Notes: a model not told the origin generated them from the sequence alone. DNA of 64,000 nt from Belliella pelovolcani (GCF_900156785.1 NZ_FTOP01000012.1:1-64000); one strand, 5' to 3'. Shown: positions 1 through 10,029, numbered from the stretch's first letter. Numbers and translations: made by a program.

Positions 1-37
1 ACAGCTTGTAATATTCGTCGTTGCTAATCTTTTTCAT
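1..37 (-). CDS. possible 5' end of a divergent gene (partial)
   Basis: On the minus strand an ATG at 37 opens a frame that begins MKKISNDEYYKL and runs off the window edge. A divergent gene starting here would explain why the hsdR reading frame to its right breaks at exactly this place. Only 12 codons are visible, the family is not recognised, and the frame could be chance. Confidence 0.3.
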   Translation of the reverse strand, partial: MKKISNDEYYKL

Positions 38-39
38 GA

Positions 40-2436
40 CGCAAGATTACGAACCAAACAGAAATCAGAAAATATGGGGTTTATCGGACGGATACCAATA
101 TTCTCCTCCATCAAAAGCCAGCAGGTGATGGTAAAGGGGGAACCTACTTTGGAACAACAGGCTGTGGTAAAAGCTACACGATGTTATTTTTGGCTAGGCT
201 GGTCATGAAGAGCTCAAGTTTCTCCTCTCCTACCATTGTCCTGATCACCGACCGTACAGATTTGGATGATCAGTTGTCTGCACAGTTTACCAATTCCAAG
301 GGCTTTATCGGAGACAATGAAGTAGTATCTGTGGAAAGTAGAAATGATCTTAGGGTTAAATTACAAGGAAGAAACAGTGGTGGCGTATTTCTGACGACCA
401 TTCATAAGTTTACAGAAGACAGTAAGCTCCTTACTGACAGGGATAATGTGATCTGCATCTCTGACGAGGCACACCGATCCCAAGTCAACTTGGATCAGAA
501 AATAAGAATAACAGACAAAGGTGTCAGCAAGACTTTTGGTTTTGCCAAGTACTTGCACGACTCCCTTCCCAATGCTACTTATGTAGGCTTTACAGGGACA
601 CCCATTGATGCTACCTTGGATGTGTTTGGTGATATTGTGGATTCCTACACCATGACCGAGTCTGTCAAAGACGAGATTACTGTTCGGATAGTCTATGAAG
701 GAAGAGCTGCCAAAGTATTGCTCAACAATAGTAAGCTCAAAGATATAGAAGACTACTACAATCAATGTGCTGAAGAAGGCAGCAATGATTATCAAATAGA
801 AAGTAGCAAAAAGGCCATGGCACAGCTGTCCACCATTATAGGCGACCCTGACCGGCTCAAAGCATTGGCTGAGGATTTTGTAAAGCATTACGAGCAGCGC
901 TTTTCAGAAGGTGCCACCGTGGCGGGCAAAGCACTTTTTGTCAGTAGCAGTAGAGAGATTGCCTATCAACTGTATCAATACATTCTTGCACTTAGGCCAG
1001 ATTGGGGAGAAGTGAGGGCTGCGGATCCTTTGGCAATACTGAGTGAAAAAGATCAAAAAGAAATCCTACCTGCTGCAAAAATCCAAATGGTGATGACGCG
1101 AGGCAAGGATGATGATAAAAGTCTATATCAGCTGTTGGGAAACAAAGCTTATAGAAAAGAATTGGACAGGCAGTTTAAGAATATCAAGTCAAACTTCAAG
1201 ATAGCCATGGTTGTGGACATGTGGCTTACTGGCTTTGATGTCCCATTTTTGGACACCATCTATATAGACAAACCCATTCAGAGGCACAACCTTATACAAA
1301 CCATATCGAGGGTCAATAGAAAATTTGGAGGCAAGGAAAAGGGGCTGGTGGTAGATTATATCGGAATCAAAAAACAAATGAACTTGGCACTTGCCCAATA
1401 CAATAAGGTGGATAGTCAGAATTTTGAAGATATTGAACAATCTGTTGTTGTGGTCAGAGATCATTTGGATTTACTTTCTAGGGTGTTTCTAAAATTTGAC
1501 AGCAGTGGCTATTTCGAAGGCAGCCCAATGCAGCAGTTGAGTACCTTGAACATGGCAGCTGAATTTGTGCAGCTGACCAAAGACTTGGAGAAGCGCTTTA
1601 TGAACTTGGTCAAAAGGATGAAAGCTGCCTATGACATTTGTTCTGGCTCAGAAGTAATTACTCAGGAGGAGAAAAACCAGATTCATTTTTACATCGCAGT
1701 AAGATCCATTGTCTATAAATTACTCAAGGGAGAAGCTCCTGACACCGCTCAGATGAATGCCAAAGTAAGAGACATGATTCAAGCTGCGATAGAAAGTGAG
1801 GGCGTGGAAGAGCTATTCAAACTAGGCGATGACAAGCAAAAAGAAGTGGACATCTTTGACGAAGACTATCTCTCCAAAATCGACAAGATCAAGCTACCAC
1901 ATACCAAAATCAAGCTACTTCAAAAACTCCTTGCCAAAGCCATAGATGAATTCAAAAAAGTCAACCGTGCCAAAGGGGTAGATTTCAGCAAAAAGATGCA
2001 GGTCTTGGTGGACAAGTACAATGAAAGAAAAGAGGCCGATGTCTTGGTCAGCAATGTGTTGGAAGATTTTACAGATGAAATCATTGATCTTTACCATCAG
2101 CTTAGAAAGGAAAAAGACTCTTTCAAGGACCTGGGGATAGATTTTGAAGAGAAGGCCTTTTATGACATTCTCAAAGCTTTGGCGGTGAAGTATGACTTTA
2201 CGTATCCTGATGACAGGCTACTCACGCTAGCCAAGGAGGTCAAGACTGTGGTCGATGACAAAGCCAAGTACACTGATTGGAGTAAGAGAGATGATATCAA
2301 GGCAGAGCTAAAAGTGGATCTGATCATTCTATTGGCGGAGAATGACTATCCGCCTGTAGATCGGGATGAAGTGTACAAGGAAATCTTTGAGCAGGCGGAG
2401 AACTTTAAGAAGTATAAAAATAGTGGATCGATGTAG
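40..2436 (+). pseudogene. hsdR: type I restriction enzyme R subunit, N-terminally truncated
   Basis: HsdR is the motor and nuclease subunit of type I restriction-modification complexes. The frame is open from 40 (stops at 25-27 and 37-39). It carries a complete Walker A (GTTGCGKS, bases 151-174), then TDRTDLDDQL, the DEAH box (SDEAH), VGFTGTP, and late SF2 motifs including TGFDVPFLDT and QTISRVNR, followed by the helical C-terminal part. Family members are about 1000 residues with a PD-(D/E)xK nuclease domain before the ATPase; that domain is absent here. No ATG, GTG or TTG lies between 40 and the Walker A. The first ATG (181) falls just after the P-loop and would give a dead ATPase. No HsdM or HsdS is in view. 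It is probably a deletion remnant; a frameshift near 40 is the alternative. Confidence 0.8.
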
Positions 2437-2438
2437 TC

Positions 2439-5000
2439 ATGCCCCTATATAGAAATCTAATCTATATTGATGATAAGGACATCACTTATCGGGTGAAGCA
2501 CTTCCGGTATGAAGGGGACAAATGCATAGTGGTTTACAACAATGGAAGTAAAGAATATGCTTACAGCCGAGAGCGCGCTAGAATTGTTTCTACCGCCCTA
2601 AGTGAAGATAATGCATTTGGAATATTCAAGTATCTGAAAGAGACTGCTGAAGTGGTCGGTCGTGAATTAGACGAAAACAATAATATCCTTGCTCGAAGCT
2701 TTGAATCCATTGAACAAATACCGGAAGAGAGTGTCCTTTCTTGTTATCTCAATGGGACATTGCCATCTGAAGATACTGACACCCAAAAAATAGATCTTTT
2801 TCCTTTTGGTTTTAATACTAGCCAAAAAGCTGCAGTTAACCTTGCCTTTTCGAGAAAGCTAAGCGTCATAGAAGGCCCTCCAGGAACGGGCAAAACCCAA
2901 ACGATCCTCAATATTATTGCTAATGCCGTCATGAATGGGCATTCTGTAGCTATAGTTTCAAGCAATAATGCTGCAATCCAAAATGTATATGACAAGCTAG
3001 AGAAAAATGGGCTTGAGTTTTTAGCTGCCCTTTTGGGGAAAAGCCAAAACAAAAAAGATTTTATTGAAAACCAAAAAAGCCTTCCCCATCTTTCTGAATT
3101 TTACCTCGCTCCAAAAAAATATGACAGGTTACAGGAAAAGGCGATAAAACTTTCCTCCCAACTAACTGATTATCTTGAGAAGAAAAATAAATCAGCGAGG
3201 TTGAAAATGGAGCTTGAAAACATTATAACTGAATATCAGCATTTCCAAAAAGTTTATAAAGAGCCAGCTGATTCTTCAATAATTTTCAAGAAGAACTTAA
3301 GAGCTTCTTCGATCCTTGAATTTTGGGTCTCAATCGAGAACTTAGCAAGGAGAGGCAAGCGGATTGATTTCATTAAGAGAATCTTATTCTGGTTAAAATT
3401 TGGAATCAAAAACAAAGAATTCTTTCTCAAGCCATTAGAAGAAATCATATTCATTTCACAATCAAAATACTATCAAAATAGAATTTCTGAAATTAATCAT
3501 GATCTCAGGAAGCTTGAAATGGCATTGAATAAATTTTCATTTGACCAGAAAATGGAATCTTACACTGCGATGTCAATGCAATTGTTCAAGGCTGTATTAT
3601 GTAATAAATATAAGACTAGTAAAAGAAAAGTCTATTCTATTGAAGAGCTCAGATCTAAATCTGCTGATTTTGTTCTTGACTATCCTGTAATCCTGAGCAC
3701 TACTTATTCATTGAGACTTAGTCTATCAAATCAATTCATATATGATTATGTAATTATTGATGAAGCTTCACAAGCTGATATTGTCACTGGGGCGCTTGCA
3801 CTATCTTGTGCCAAGCGAGCTGTTATTGTTGGGGATAACAAGCAATTACCTAATGTGATTACTAAAAACACTAAAACCCAAGTTGACCCTATTTTCAAAT
3901 CCTACCATATAAAGGAATGTTATAGGTACTCAACGCAAAGTTTACTTTCCTCTCTTCAAGCTCTTTTTCCAGAAATCCCTAAGACACTGCTTCAAGAACA
4001 TTATCGATGTCATCCCAAGATCATCGAGTTTTGTAATCAAAAGTTCTACAACAATGAACTTATCATTCTCACAGAGCATAGTCAAAATGGATCACCATTA
4101 TTGATTTACAAAACTGTTGCTGGAAATCATGCGAGAGGAAATTTGAATCAAAGGCAGATTGATACGATCAAAGACGAAATCATTCCAAGGGAAAAGCTTT
4201 ATAGTCTTGATATGGGGATTGTTACCCCCTACCGTGCCCAAACAAATGCATTGCAATTAGCATTTAAAGATACAAACATAAAGGCTGACACAGTTGACAA
4301 GTTTCAAGGTAGAGAAAACAAAATCATCATACTCTCAACGGTCGACAACGAGATTTCAGAATTCACAGACAACCCAAATCGGTTGAATGTTGCTGTTTCT
4401 CGTGCCATCGATCAGCTAATCATTGTAGTCAATGGAAACGTAGACGATCGAGATAGTAATATTTCAGACCTGATTCAGTATGCCGAATACCAAAACTTCA
4501 CAGTGGTTCATAGTGAATTGAATTCTGTTTTTGACCTTCTTTACAAAGGCTTTGAAGCTGAACGCAATAAATTCATTTCTAAATCAGGAAGAGTTTCCGA
4601 GTTTGAAAGTGAAAACCTTATGTATGGTCTTATAAAGGAAGTATTGTCAAATGAAAAATTCTTGAAATATGATGTCCTCACCCATTTTCCGCTTCGGAAT
4701 CTTATCCGTGATTTCTCTCTTTTAGAAGAGGAAGAAAGCAATTATGCGAAACATCCCTTTACACACTTAGATTTTTTGATTTACAATAAGTTAGGAAAGG
4801 TTCCTGTTTTGGGAATTGAAGTAGATGGGTTTTCTTTTCATCAGAAAGGCAGCTTACAAGCTGAGAGGGATCAGATGAAAGATACTATTTTGAAAAAATT
4901 CAAACTCCCAGTATTACGATTCAGCACCACAGGGAGCAATGAAAGGAAGAAATTGGAAAGTAGGTTATTGAGGATACACGATTCTAAGTTGAGAAGTTAA
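2439..5000 (+). CDS. SF1 (UPF1/DNA2-like) helicase with C-terminal nuclease-like domain
   Basis: This 853-residue protein starts 2 nt after the hsdR stop, so it was probably co-transcribed with the restriction gene. It has a short N-terminal region, then a split SF1B helicase core: Walker A GPPGTGKT (about residues 145-152), Walker B IIDEAS (about 440), motifs EHYRCHP and DTVDKFQGREN, and motif VI NRLNVAVSRA (about 647). The insert at about 190-400 is helical and variable. The last 100 residues contain HLDFLIYN and then LGIEVDG, followed by a strand ending LPVLRFST. This is the pattern of DUF2726/DUF559/VSR-like nucleases of the PD-(D/E)xK group. Helicase-nuclease proteins of this build are common in defence islands. 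A role in anti-phage defence is inferred; the helicase assignment is secure. Confidence 0.88.
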   Translation: MPLYRNLIYIDDKDITYRVKHFRYEGDKCIVVYNNGSKEYAYSRERARIVSTALSEDNAFGIFKYLKETAEVVGRELDENNNILARSFESIEQIPEESVLSCYLNGTLPSEDTDTQKIDLFPFGFNTSQKAAVNLAFSRKLSVIEGPPGTGKTQTILNIIANAVMNGHSVAIVSSNNAAIQNVYDKLEKNGLEFLAALLGKSQNKKDFIENQKSLPHLSEFYLAPKKYDRLQEKAIKLSSQLTDYLEKKNKSARLKMELENIITEYQHFQKVYKEPADSSIIFKKNLRASSILEFWVSIENLARRGKRIDFIKRILFWLKFGIKNKEFFLKPLEEIIFISQSKYYQNRISEINHDLRKLEMALNKFSFDQKMESYTAMSMQLFKAVLCNKYKTSKRKVYSIEELRSKSADFVLDYPVILSTTYSLRLSLSNQFIYDYVIIDEASQADIVTGALALSCAKRAVIVGDNKQLPNVITKNTKTQVDPIFKSYHIKECYRYSTQSLLSSLQALFPEIPKTLLQEHYRCHPKIIEFCNQKFYNNELIILTEHSQNGSPLLIYKTVAGNHARGNLNQRQIDTIKDEIIPREKLYSLDMGIVTPYRAQTNALQLAFKDTNIKADTVDKFQGRENKIIILSTVDNEISEFTDNPNRLNVAVSRAIDQLIIVVNGNVDDRDSNISDLIQYAEYQNFTVVHSELNSVFDLLYKGFEAERNKFISKSGRVSEFESENLMYGLIKEVLSNEKFLKYDVLTHFPLRNLIRDFSLLEEEESNYAKHPFTHLDFLIYNKLGKVPVLGIEVDGFSFHQKGSLQAERDQMKDTILKKFKLPVLRFSTTGSNERKKLESRLLRIHDSKLRS

Positions 5001-5390
5001 ATGACGAGATTTTCTAAATCTGTAAACTTGACTTTTCCTAAAGTTGTATTTGATTCAAAACTCACTTCCATCTCTTCTAGAGCAAAGGCATACCAAAGTA
5101 GCACCAAAGCCACATCAAAGTAGTATCAAAGTAAGGGATAGTGCGAGCTTAGCTGTTTAAAAATGGTAAGGTATGATTTATTTACAACTAGAGATCTTTT
5201 TTTCCTCACTGAATGATCTTTAATTTTTGTTAAATAAAGAGTTAAGTTCTTAATAGACATTAAGGTAATAGTTTAATTTTGATGGAATTGAGTAAGTTTG
5301 GTAAGCTTATTTTGAATCATGGAAACAAAACGAGCTCAATCTGATATTTATTAAGAAAAATCATATTCTATCATTCTAAAGCTTTTTAAC
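5001..5390. other. intergenic region with four 11-bp tandem units
   Basis: There is no gene in this 390-bp stretch. Bases 5092-5135 hold four imperfect 11-bp units (accaaagtagc, accaaagccac, atcaaagtagt, atcaaagtaag). The rest is AT-rich and presumably carries the promoter of the S41 peptidase gene at 5391, but no clear box is visible. Confidence 0.5.
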
Positions 5391-7046
5391 ATGAAAATTA
5401 CACTTCTATTTATACTTGGTTATTTTTTTGTTTTGGGTTCTGTTCATGCCGAGAAAAGCATTTCTGATACAGAAAAGCTTGCTGCTACTGCCAAAGTCTG
5501 GGGTTTTTTGAAATATTATCACCCGAGTGTTGCCAAGGGTAAGTTTGATTGGGACCAACAGTTGCTGGACATTCTTCCTACTTTAGACAATGCTGAGACA
5601 AAGGAGGAGTTATCGGCTATTTTCTTGACTTGGATTGAATCTTTGGGCACTATCAAGTTATGTAAGAAATGTCAGGAGGATTCTGAATCAATTTATTTTG
5701 ACAAGAACTTTGATTTAGTATGGTTTGATGATGAAGCGCTATTCACCAAATCGCTCAGTGAAAAGCTTCGATTCATAGAACAAAACAGGTATCAGGGAAA
5801 ACCTTATTATGTCAAAACTGAGGGTAGGAATGCTACTTTAGTAATCAGCAATGAGAAATCCTATGCCGAATTTGACTGGACAAATAAGTCAATGCGGCTC
5901 TTGTCCCTGATGAGGTATTGGAATACAATAGCCTATTACTACCCGCACAAATATCAACTGGATACCAACTGGGATACAGTACTTCTTCAAATGATCCCAA
6001 AGTTTTCTGATCCAGATTCAGAACTTGATTATCATCTGGCCATGTTGGAGCTTGTTGTGAAGATTGACGATAGTCATGGTTACTTTTCGACTGATTTGAT
6101 CAATGCACATTTTGGACTTGATTTGATTCCGGCAGCTTTTAACTTTATTGATGACAAGATTGTGATAACAGGTCTTTTTGATCAAAACTTGGCAGCTGCT
6201 AATGACCTTCAGATTGGAGATGTTATCAGTAAGATTGAGGGAAAAGAGGTGTCAGAGGTCTTATCTAAGAATTTAAAATATATCCATGGATCAAATCATC
6301 CTACCAAACTTAAATATGCTTTTGGTAAAATTTATCCAAATGCTTCTGACAGTGTTGAAGTTGAGATCACTAGAGAGGGAGTTACCCGTGTTCGTAGGCT
6401 TGGAAGGTATCCAAGAGATCAATTCAGTTCCAGTTCAAGTCTAGACCATTGGAGAGTGATCCAAGACAATATTGGCTATATCAATTTAAAGCGAATTGAT
6501 GGGAAAGAATTAGCCAATGCGCTCCAGAGTTTAGCTGACACAAGAGGAATCATTATAGATTTGCGGAATTATCCGAAAGAGTTTTTTGGTAATGAATTCA
6601 AGAACTTTTTGGGAGCTAGAAATGAGGTTTTTACTAAAGTAATCAAACCTGACTTTAAGTATCCAGGTAGATATCTAATTACCGATCAAAAAGGGGTAAC
6701 CAAAGCGTCTAAATATAAAGGAAAAGTAATATTGCTAGTTGATGAATATACCCAAAGTCGCGCTGAGTTTACCGCCATTTACATTCAGAATGGATACAAT
6801 GTTACTACTATTGGAAGTCAAACTGCAGGTGCGGGAGGTATGATGATTCCTCTTGAGTTTGTTGGAGGTTATCAATCCTATTTCACCAGTAGTGGCATTT
6901 TTTTTCCTGATATGAGTGCTGTTCAAAGAAATGGTGTTCCGGTTGATTATGTTGTAAGGTCTAGTCTAAAGGGGATTATAAGTGGGGATGATGAAGTTAT
7001 TGATAAGGCTGTGGAGTTGATTTTGAAGGATGAGAGGAGGTTATAA
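5391..7046 (+). CDS. S41 family peptidase, secreted
   Basis: This is a C-terminal-processing-peptidase-like serine protease of 551 residues with a signal peptide (cleavage after HAEK or nearby, residues 1-22), so it acts in the periplasm or outside. A helical N-terminal domain (about 25-220) precedes a PDZ-like segment with LQIGDVISKIEGKEV (about 265-285) and the catalytic S41 core, starting at DNIGYINLKRI. The nucleophile is most likely Ser456 in DEYTQSRAEF; the usual TxSxxE pattern is kept. Strand NGVPVDYVV closes the fold. It is a single-gene unit between two repeat-bearing intergenic regions. The substrate is unknown. Two further S41 genes (11380, 31834) share the core but little else. 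Confidence 0.85.
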   Translation: MKITLLFILGYFFVLGSVHAEKSISDTEKLAATAKVWGFLKYYHPSVAKGKFDWDQQLLDILPTLDNAETKEELSAIFLTWIESLGTIKLCKKCQEDSESIYFDKNFDLVWFDDEALFTKSLSEKLRFIEQNRYQGKPYYVKTEGRNATLVISNEKSYAEFDWTNKSMRLLSLMRYWNTIAYYYPHKYQLDTNWDTVLLQMIPKFSDPDSELDYHLAMLELVVKIDDSHGYFSTDLINAHFGLDLIPAAFNFIDDKIVITGLFDQNLAAANDLQIGDVISKIEGKEVSEVLSKNLKYIHGSNHPTKLKYAFGKIYPNASDSVEVEITREGVTRVRRLGRYPRDQFSSSSSLDHWRVIQDNIGYINLKRIDGKELANALQSLADTRGIIIDLRNYPKEFFGNEFKNFLGARNEVFTKVIKPDFKYPGRYLITDQKGVTKASKYKGKVILLVDEYTQSRAEFTAIYIQNGYNVTTIGSQTAGAGGMMIPLEFVGGYQSYFTSSGIFFPDMSAVQRNGVPVDYVVRSSLKGIISGDDEVIDKAVELILKDERRL

Positions 7047-7220
7047 GATTGATAATAGTTATTTCATCTTCTTTTTTGTTCCCGAATCCCGAGATGGGAC
7101 TGACTCTATCCACCTTCAAGGCCACCACAGGCTTCTGAAAAAAAAGGAAGAAATATATCCCTATACGAGACAGGTCATCTCTTATTGGGAGGCAAGCCAT
7201 CCCTTTTCGGGAGGCAGGCC

Positions 7221-7301
7221 CGGATCTCCGTCGTCCCGCCTACATTAGACGAGGCTTGGTAAGTTTTATGGTGAAAAATACCCTGTTGGAGTGGATTTTA
7301 G
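7221..7301. repeat. 80-bp dispersed repeat, copy 1
   Basis: The segment from CGGATCTCCGTCGTCCCGCC to GTGGATTTTAG recurs almost unchanged at 35907-35987. In both places it is preceded by GC-rich inverted or repeated motifs (here GGGAGGCAAGCC and CGGGAGGCAGGCC at about 7189-7221), so the element is a composite of REP-like hairpins plus this tail. It is non-coding in both places. The intergenic region 7047-7432 holds nothing else recognisable. Confidence 0.85.
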
Positions 7302-7432
7302 TTTTTAAAGTTAATGGGATTCCTAATTACAACATGAAGTCAATATATTCTTTCAACAATTTATTGTACTTTTAAATTAAAACTATCATTTATTAAAAGT
7401 ACTTTTTGTTTTAATAACACAATCAACAAGCT

Positions 7433-8266
7433 ATGAATATGAGATCATCAATTATTTCCGTGACCCTATTATTTTGTGTTTTAAGTTTTGGTTATGCTCA
7501 AAGTCCTTGCAATCCTCATCCTCTTTTTAATAGCTTACCACAACACATCCTCTCTGATTGTGAGGAAAAAGAATTTGATAAAATTCAAATTGATTATACT
7601 GATAAGGACGGCACTTGGGTTCAGTATGAAAAATCGGGATATCTATTAAAGACCTATTACACTTTTGAAGGCGATTGGGAAAAAAGACCTTCCAATGCAA
7701 TGATTTTTCAAAATTACATCAAAGCCGTTACATCCAAGGGTGGGACTGTCATCAATGAATCTAAATCAGCGGTATTGCTAACTTTAAAATTAGCCGGTGA
7801 TGCATGGTGGATAAAAGTCCAAAGTGACCAAAGTGGCACTTATGCTGTCACATGTGTCAAAGAAGAATCCATGCAACAATACATTGTCCTTTCAGCAGAA
7901 GATATCGCCAAAGAAATAAAAGCCAACGGCAAAGCAACCTTCTATGGAATCTATTTCGATACAGATAAATCTGAAATCAAGCCTGAATCCAAGGAAACCA
8001 TTGAGCAAATGGCCAAATACCTCCAAAAAAACACACAAGTAAATGTCTATATAGTTGGCCATACGGATAACACTGGCTCTTTTGAGCACAACCAACAATT
8101 ATCTCAAAAAAGAGCAGAATCTGTGGTAAATAACCTGATCAACAACTATCAAATCTCAGCTAGCAGGTTAAAAGGTTTTGGGGTTTCCTCTTTATCGCCC
8201 GTTTCAACGAATACAACAGAGGAAGGGAAAAGCAAAAATAGAAGAGTGGAGATGGTGTTGAGATAG
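7433..8266 (+). CDS. OmpA family protein
   Basis: This 277-residue protein has a signal peptide ending FGYAQ. Its middle region (about 25-150) has mixed alpha/beta character and is not assigned. The C-terminal OmpA/MotB domain (about 160-277) starts at YGIYFDTDKSEIKPES, contains VYIVGHTDNTGS and QKRAESVVNNL, and ends KNRRVEMVLR, the residues that bind diaminopimelate in peptidoglycan. It probably anchors the outer membrane or a periplasmic component to the cell wall. The ORF has two candidate starts, ATG 7433 and ATG 7439, of equal merit. Confidence 0.88.
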   Translation: MNMRSSIISVTLLFCVLSFGYAQSPCNPHPLFNSLPQHILSDCEEKEFDKIQIDYTDKDGTWVQYEKSGYLLKTYYTFEGDWEKRPSNAMIFQNYIKAVTSKGGTVINESKSAVLLTLKLAGDAWWIKVQSDQSGTYAVTCVKEESMQQYIVLSAEDIAKEIKANGKATFYGIYFDTDKSEIKPESKETIEQMAKYLQKNTQVNVYIVGHTDNTGSFEHNQQLSQKRAESVVNNLINNYQISASRLKGFGVSSLSPVSTNTTEEGKSKNRRVEMVLR

Positions 8267-8418
8267 AATCCAATAAAATACTCAGCTATCGAACTTGTAA
8301 GAATAAAATTGGTAGACTTCCATCGTTAGATATTCTAAACAAATGTCTCGTACTTTTAGAAGAAATAAGTAGTAAACATCAAGCAAATCAAAACAACCCA
8401 ACAATAGAATACTTAGAA

Positions 8419-9399
8419 ATGAAAGCAATAGTATATTCCAAATATGGGCCTCCTGACGTAGCCAAGTTGATGGAAGTTCCAAAACCAAAAGCCAAAGACA
8501 AAGAAATTTTGGTAAAAGTATATGCTTCTACCGTAAATCGGACTGACTCAGGCTTTCGCAGTGCCGAGTATTTTGTTTCAAGATTTTTTTCTGGCTTGTT
8601 TCGTCCCAAATATCAAATACTAGGTTGTGAGTTTTCGGGTATAGTTGAAGAAACTGGTAAGGACGTAACTACCTTCAAAAAAGGTGATCAGGTTTTTGGG
8701 TTTAATGACAAGACATTTGGTGGCCATGGTGAGTATTTAACGATTGCTGAAACTGATGCGGTGACCAATATGCCAGATAAGATACACTTTGACCAGGCAG
8801 CTGCACTAACTGAGGGGGGCCATTATGCATTGGTGAATATCAGAGCCGCAAAAGTTGCACCTGGACAAAATGTACTGGTTTACGGAGCAACTGGTGCTAT
8901 TGGTTCTGCGGCTGTTCAGTTGTTACATTATTTTGGAGCAAAGGTAACTGCGGTGTGCAATACAAAGAATGTCAACTTAGTAAAATCGCTTGGTGCAGAT
9001 ACTGTTATTGATTACCAGACAGAGGATTTCACCAAAACCTCTGATAAATTTGATTTCATCTTTGATGCCGTTGGAAAAAGCTCATTTGGCCAGTGTAAGC
9101 CATTGTTGACTAAAAAAGGCATATATATCTCAACTGAATTGGGGAAAAACGGTGAGAACATATTATTGGCATTGACTACACCACTTTGGGGAGGCAAGAG
9201 ACTCCTTTTTCCACTTCCGTCAATCAGTAAAGAGGATGTGATTTTTTTGAAAAAACTTTATGAAGAAGGGCATTACAGGCCTGTCATTGACAGACGATAT
9301 GATATGGTGCAAATTGTAGAGGCTTATGAATATGTTGAAACTGGTCAGAAGACAGGCAATGTTGTATTAAAAATAGCAGATTGGAGGGTTGTTTGCTAA
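8419..9399 (+). CDS. NAD(P)-dependent zinc-less MDR alcohol dehydrogenase/quinone reductase-like
   Basis: This is a medium-chain dehydrogenase/reductase of 326 residues. The N-terminal GroES-like domain begins MKAIVYSKYGPPDVAKL and includes GCEFSGIVEETGKDV. The Rossmann domain carries VLVYGATGAIGSAAVQL (AxGxxG nucleotide loop) followed by GAKVTAVCNTKN. The C-terminal part has YDMVQIVEAYEYVETGQKTGNVVLKI. The zinc-binding cysteine cluster of true alcohol dehydrogenases is missing, which places it with the quinone oxidoreductase (QOR) branch. The physiological substrate is unknown. It stands alone, 150 nt after the OmpA-like gene. Confidence 0.9.
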   Translation: MKAIVYSKYGPPDVAKLMEVPKPKAKDKEILVKVYASTVNRTDSGFRSAEYFVSRFFSGLFRPKYQILGCEFSGIVEETGKDVTTFKKGDQVFGFNDKTFGGHGEYLTIAETDAVTNMPDKIHFDQAAALTEGGHYALVNIRAAKVAPGQNVLVYGATGAIGSAAVQLLHYFGAKVTAVCNTKNVNLVKSLGADTVIDYQTEDFTKTSDKFDFIFDAVGKSSFGQCKPLLTKKGIYISTELGKNGENILLALTTPLWGGKRLLFPLPSISKEDVIFLKKLYEEGHYRPVIDRRYDMVQIVEAYEYVETGQKTGNVVLKIADWRVVC

Positions 9400-9525
9400 A
9401 TTAAATAATCAATTCGTTTTATTTCCATCAATTAGTTTTAGTAATTTTTTTACACAAATTAGGAAAATCAAAACATTAAACTAACCTTTCACGTCTAAGT
9501 ATTCATAACTAAAAATATTATCAGC

Positions 9526-9978
9526 ATGAAACACCTTTTTAAATTTGCACTAGTAGGTTTTGTTTTGATTTTAGGCTGCAACACAGAAGATGATTCCCCA
9601 AACATGTTATCTGTATTGGGCGAATGGGAGTTGGCCGAAGTAGGCTTTCAATGGCAGGCAGACCCAGATGACTTTGAACTTCCTATTGATAGGTATCAAT
9701 TTAATCAAAACAATACGTTTAGTAGGACTACAGAGTCTGATAGCGGGGTCAAAAATGCCAGTGGAACTTATGTAATAGAACCTGCAACTGAGGAGGATGT
9801 AAATGCCTTGTTTTATATTACATTGGATTATGAGCAAGGAGAAGAAATGATAGGAAATTGTGAAGGAGGTGGATATGAGGAGGGAAAAGAATATTTATTT
9901 ATTAACTCGGAAAAAAGACTAAGAAATACATGGGATCAATGTGATGGACCTTCTTATATTTATGATAAAAACGAGTAA
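9526..9978 (+). CDS. lipoprotein, lipocalin-like
   Basis: A 150-residue protein with a lipoprotein signal (lipobox LILGC, acylated Cys about residue 19). The mature part opens with VLGEWELAEVGFQW, the GxW start typical of lipocalin-like beta-barrels in Bacteroidota, followed by alternating strands (RYQFNQNNTFSRT, ASGTYVIEP, LFYITLDYE). No ligand can be inferred. It is followed by an intrinsic terminator at 10004-10029, so it is monocistronic. Confidence 0.65.
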   Translation: MKHLFKFALVGFVLILGCNTEDDSPNMLSVLGEWELAEVGFQWQADPDDFELPIDRYQFNQNNTFSRTTESDSGVKNASGTYVIEPATEEDVNALFYITLDYEQGEEMIGNCEGGGYEEGKEYLFINSEKRLRNTWDQCDGPSYIYDKNE

Positions 9979-10003
9979 AATTGACTATTTAATAATTGAT
10001 TTA

Positions 10004-10029
10004 AAAAAGCCCGACAATTTGGGCTTTTT
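10004..10029 (+). terminator. intrinsic terminator after the lipocalin-like lipoprotein
   Basis: AAAAAGCCC (10004-10012), 8-nt loop, GGGCTTTTT (10021-10029): a 9-bp perfect stem with a terminal T tract, 25 nt after the stop at 9978. Confidence 0.9.

Noticed and set aside
181-2436. hsdR starting at ATG 181 as an intact gene
   Set aside because: The Walker A motif lies upstream at 151-174 in the same frame, so this start would delete the ATP site.
7030-7248. Plus-strand ORF of 72 codons at the end of the S41 gene
   Set aside because: It lies in the repeat-bearing intergenic region, overlaps the S41 stop and lacks coding features.
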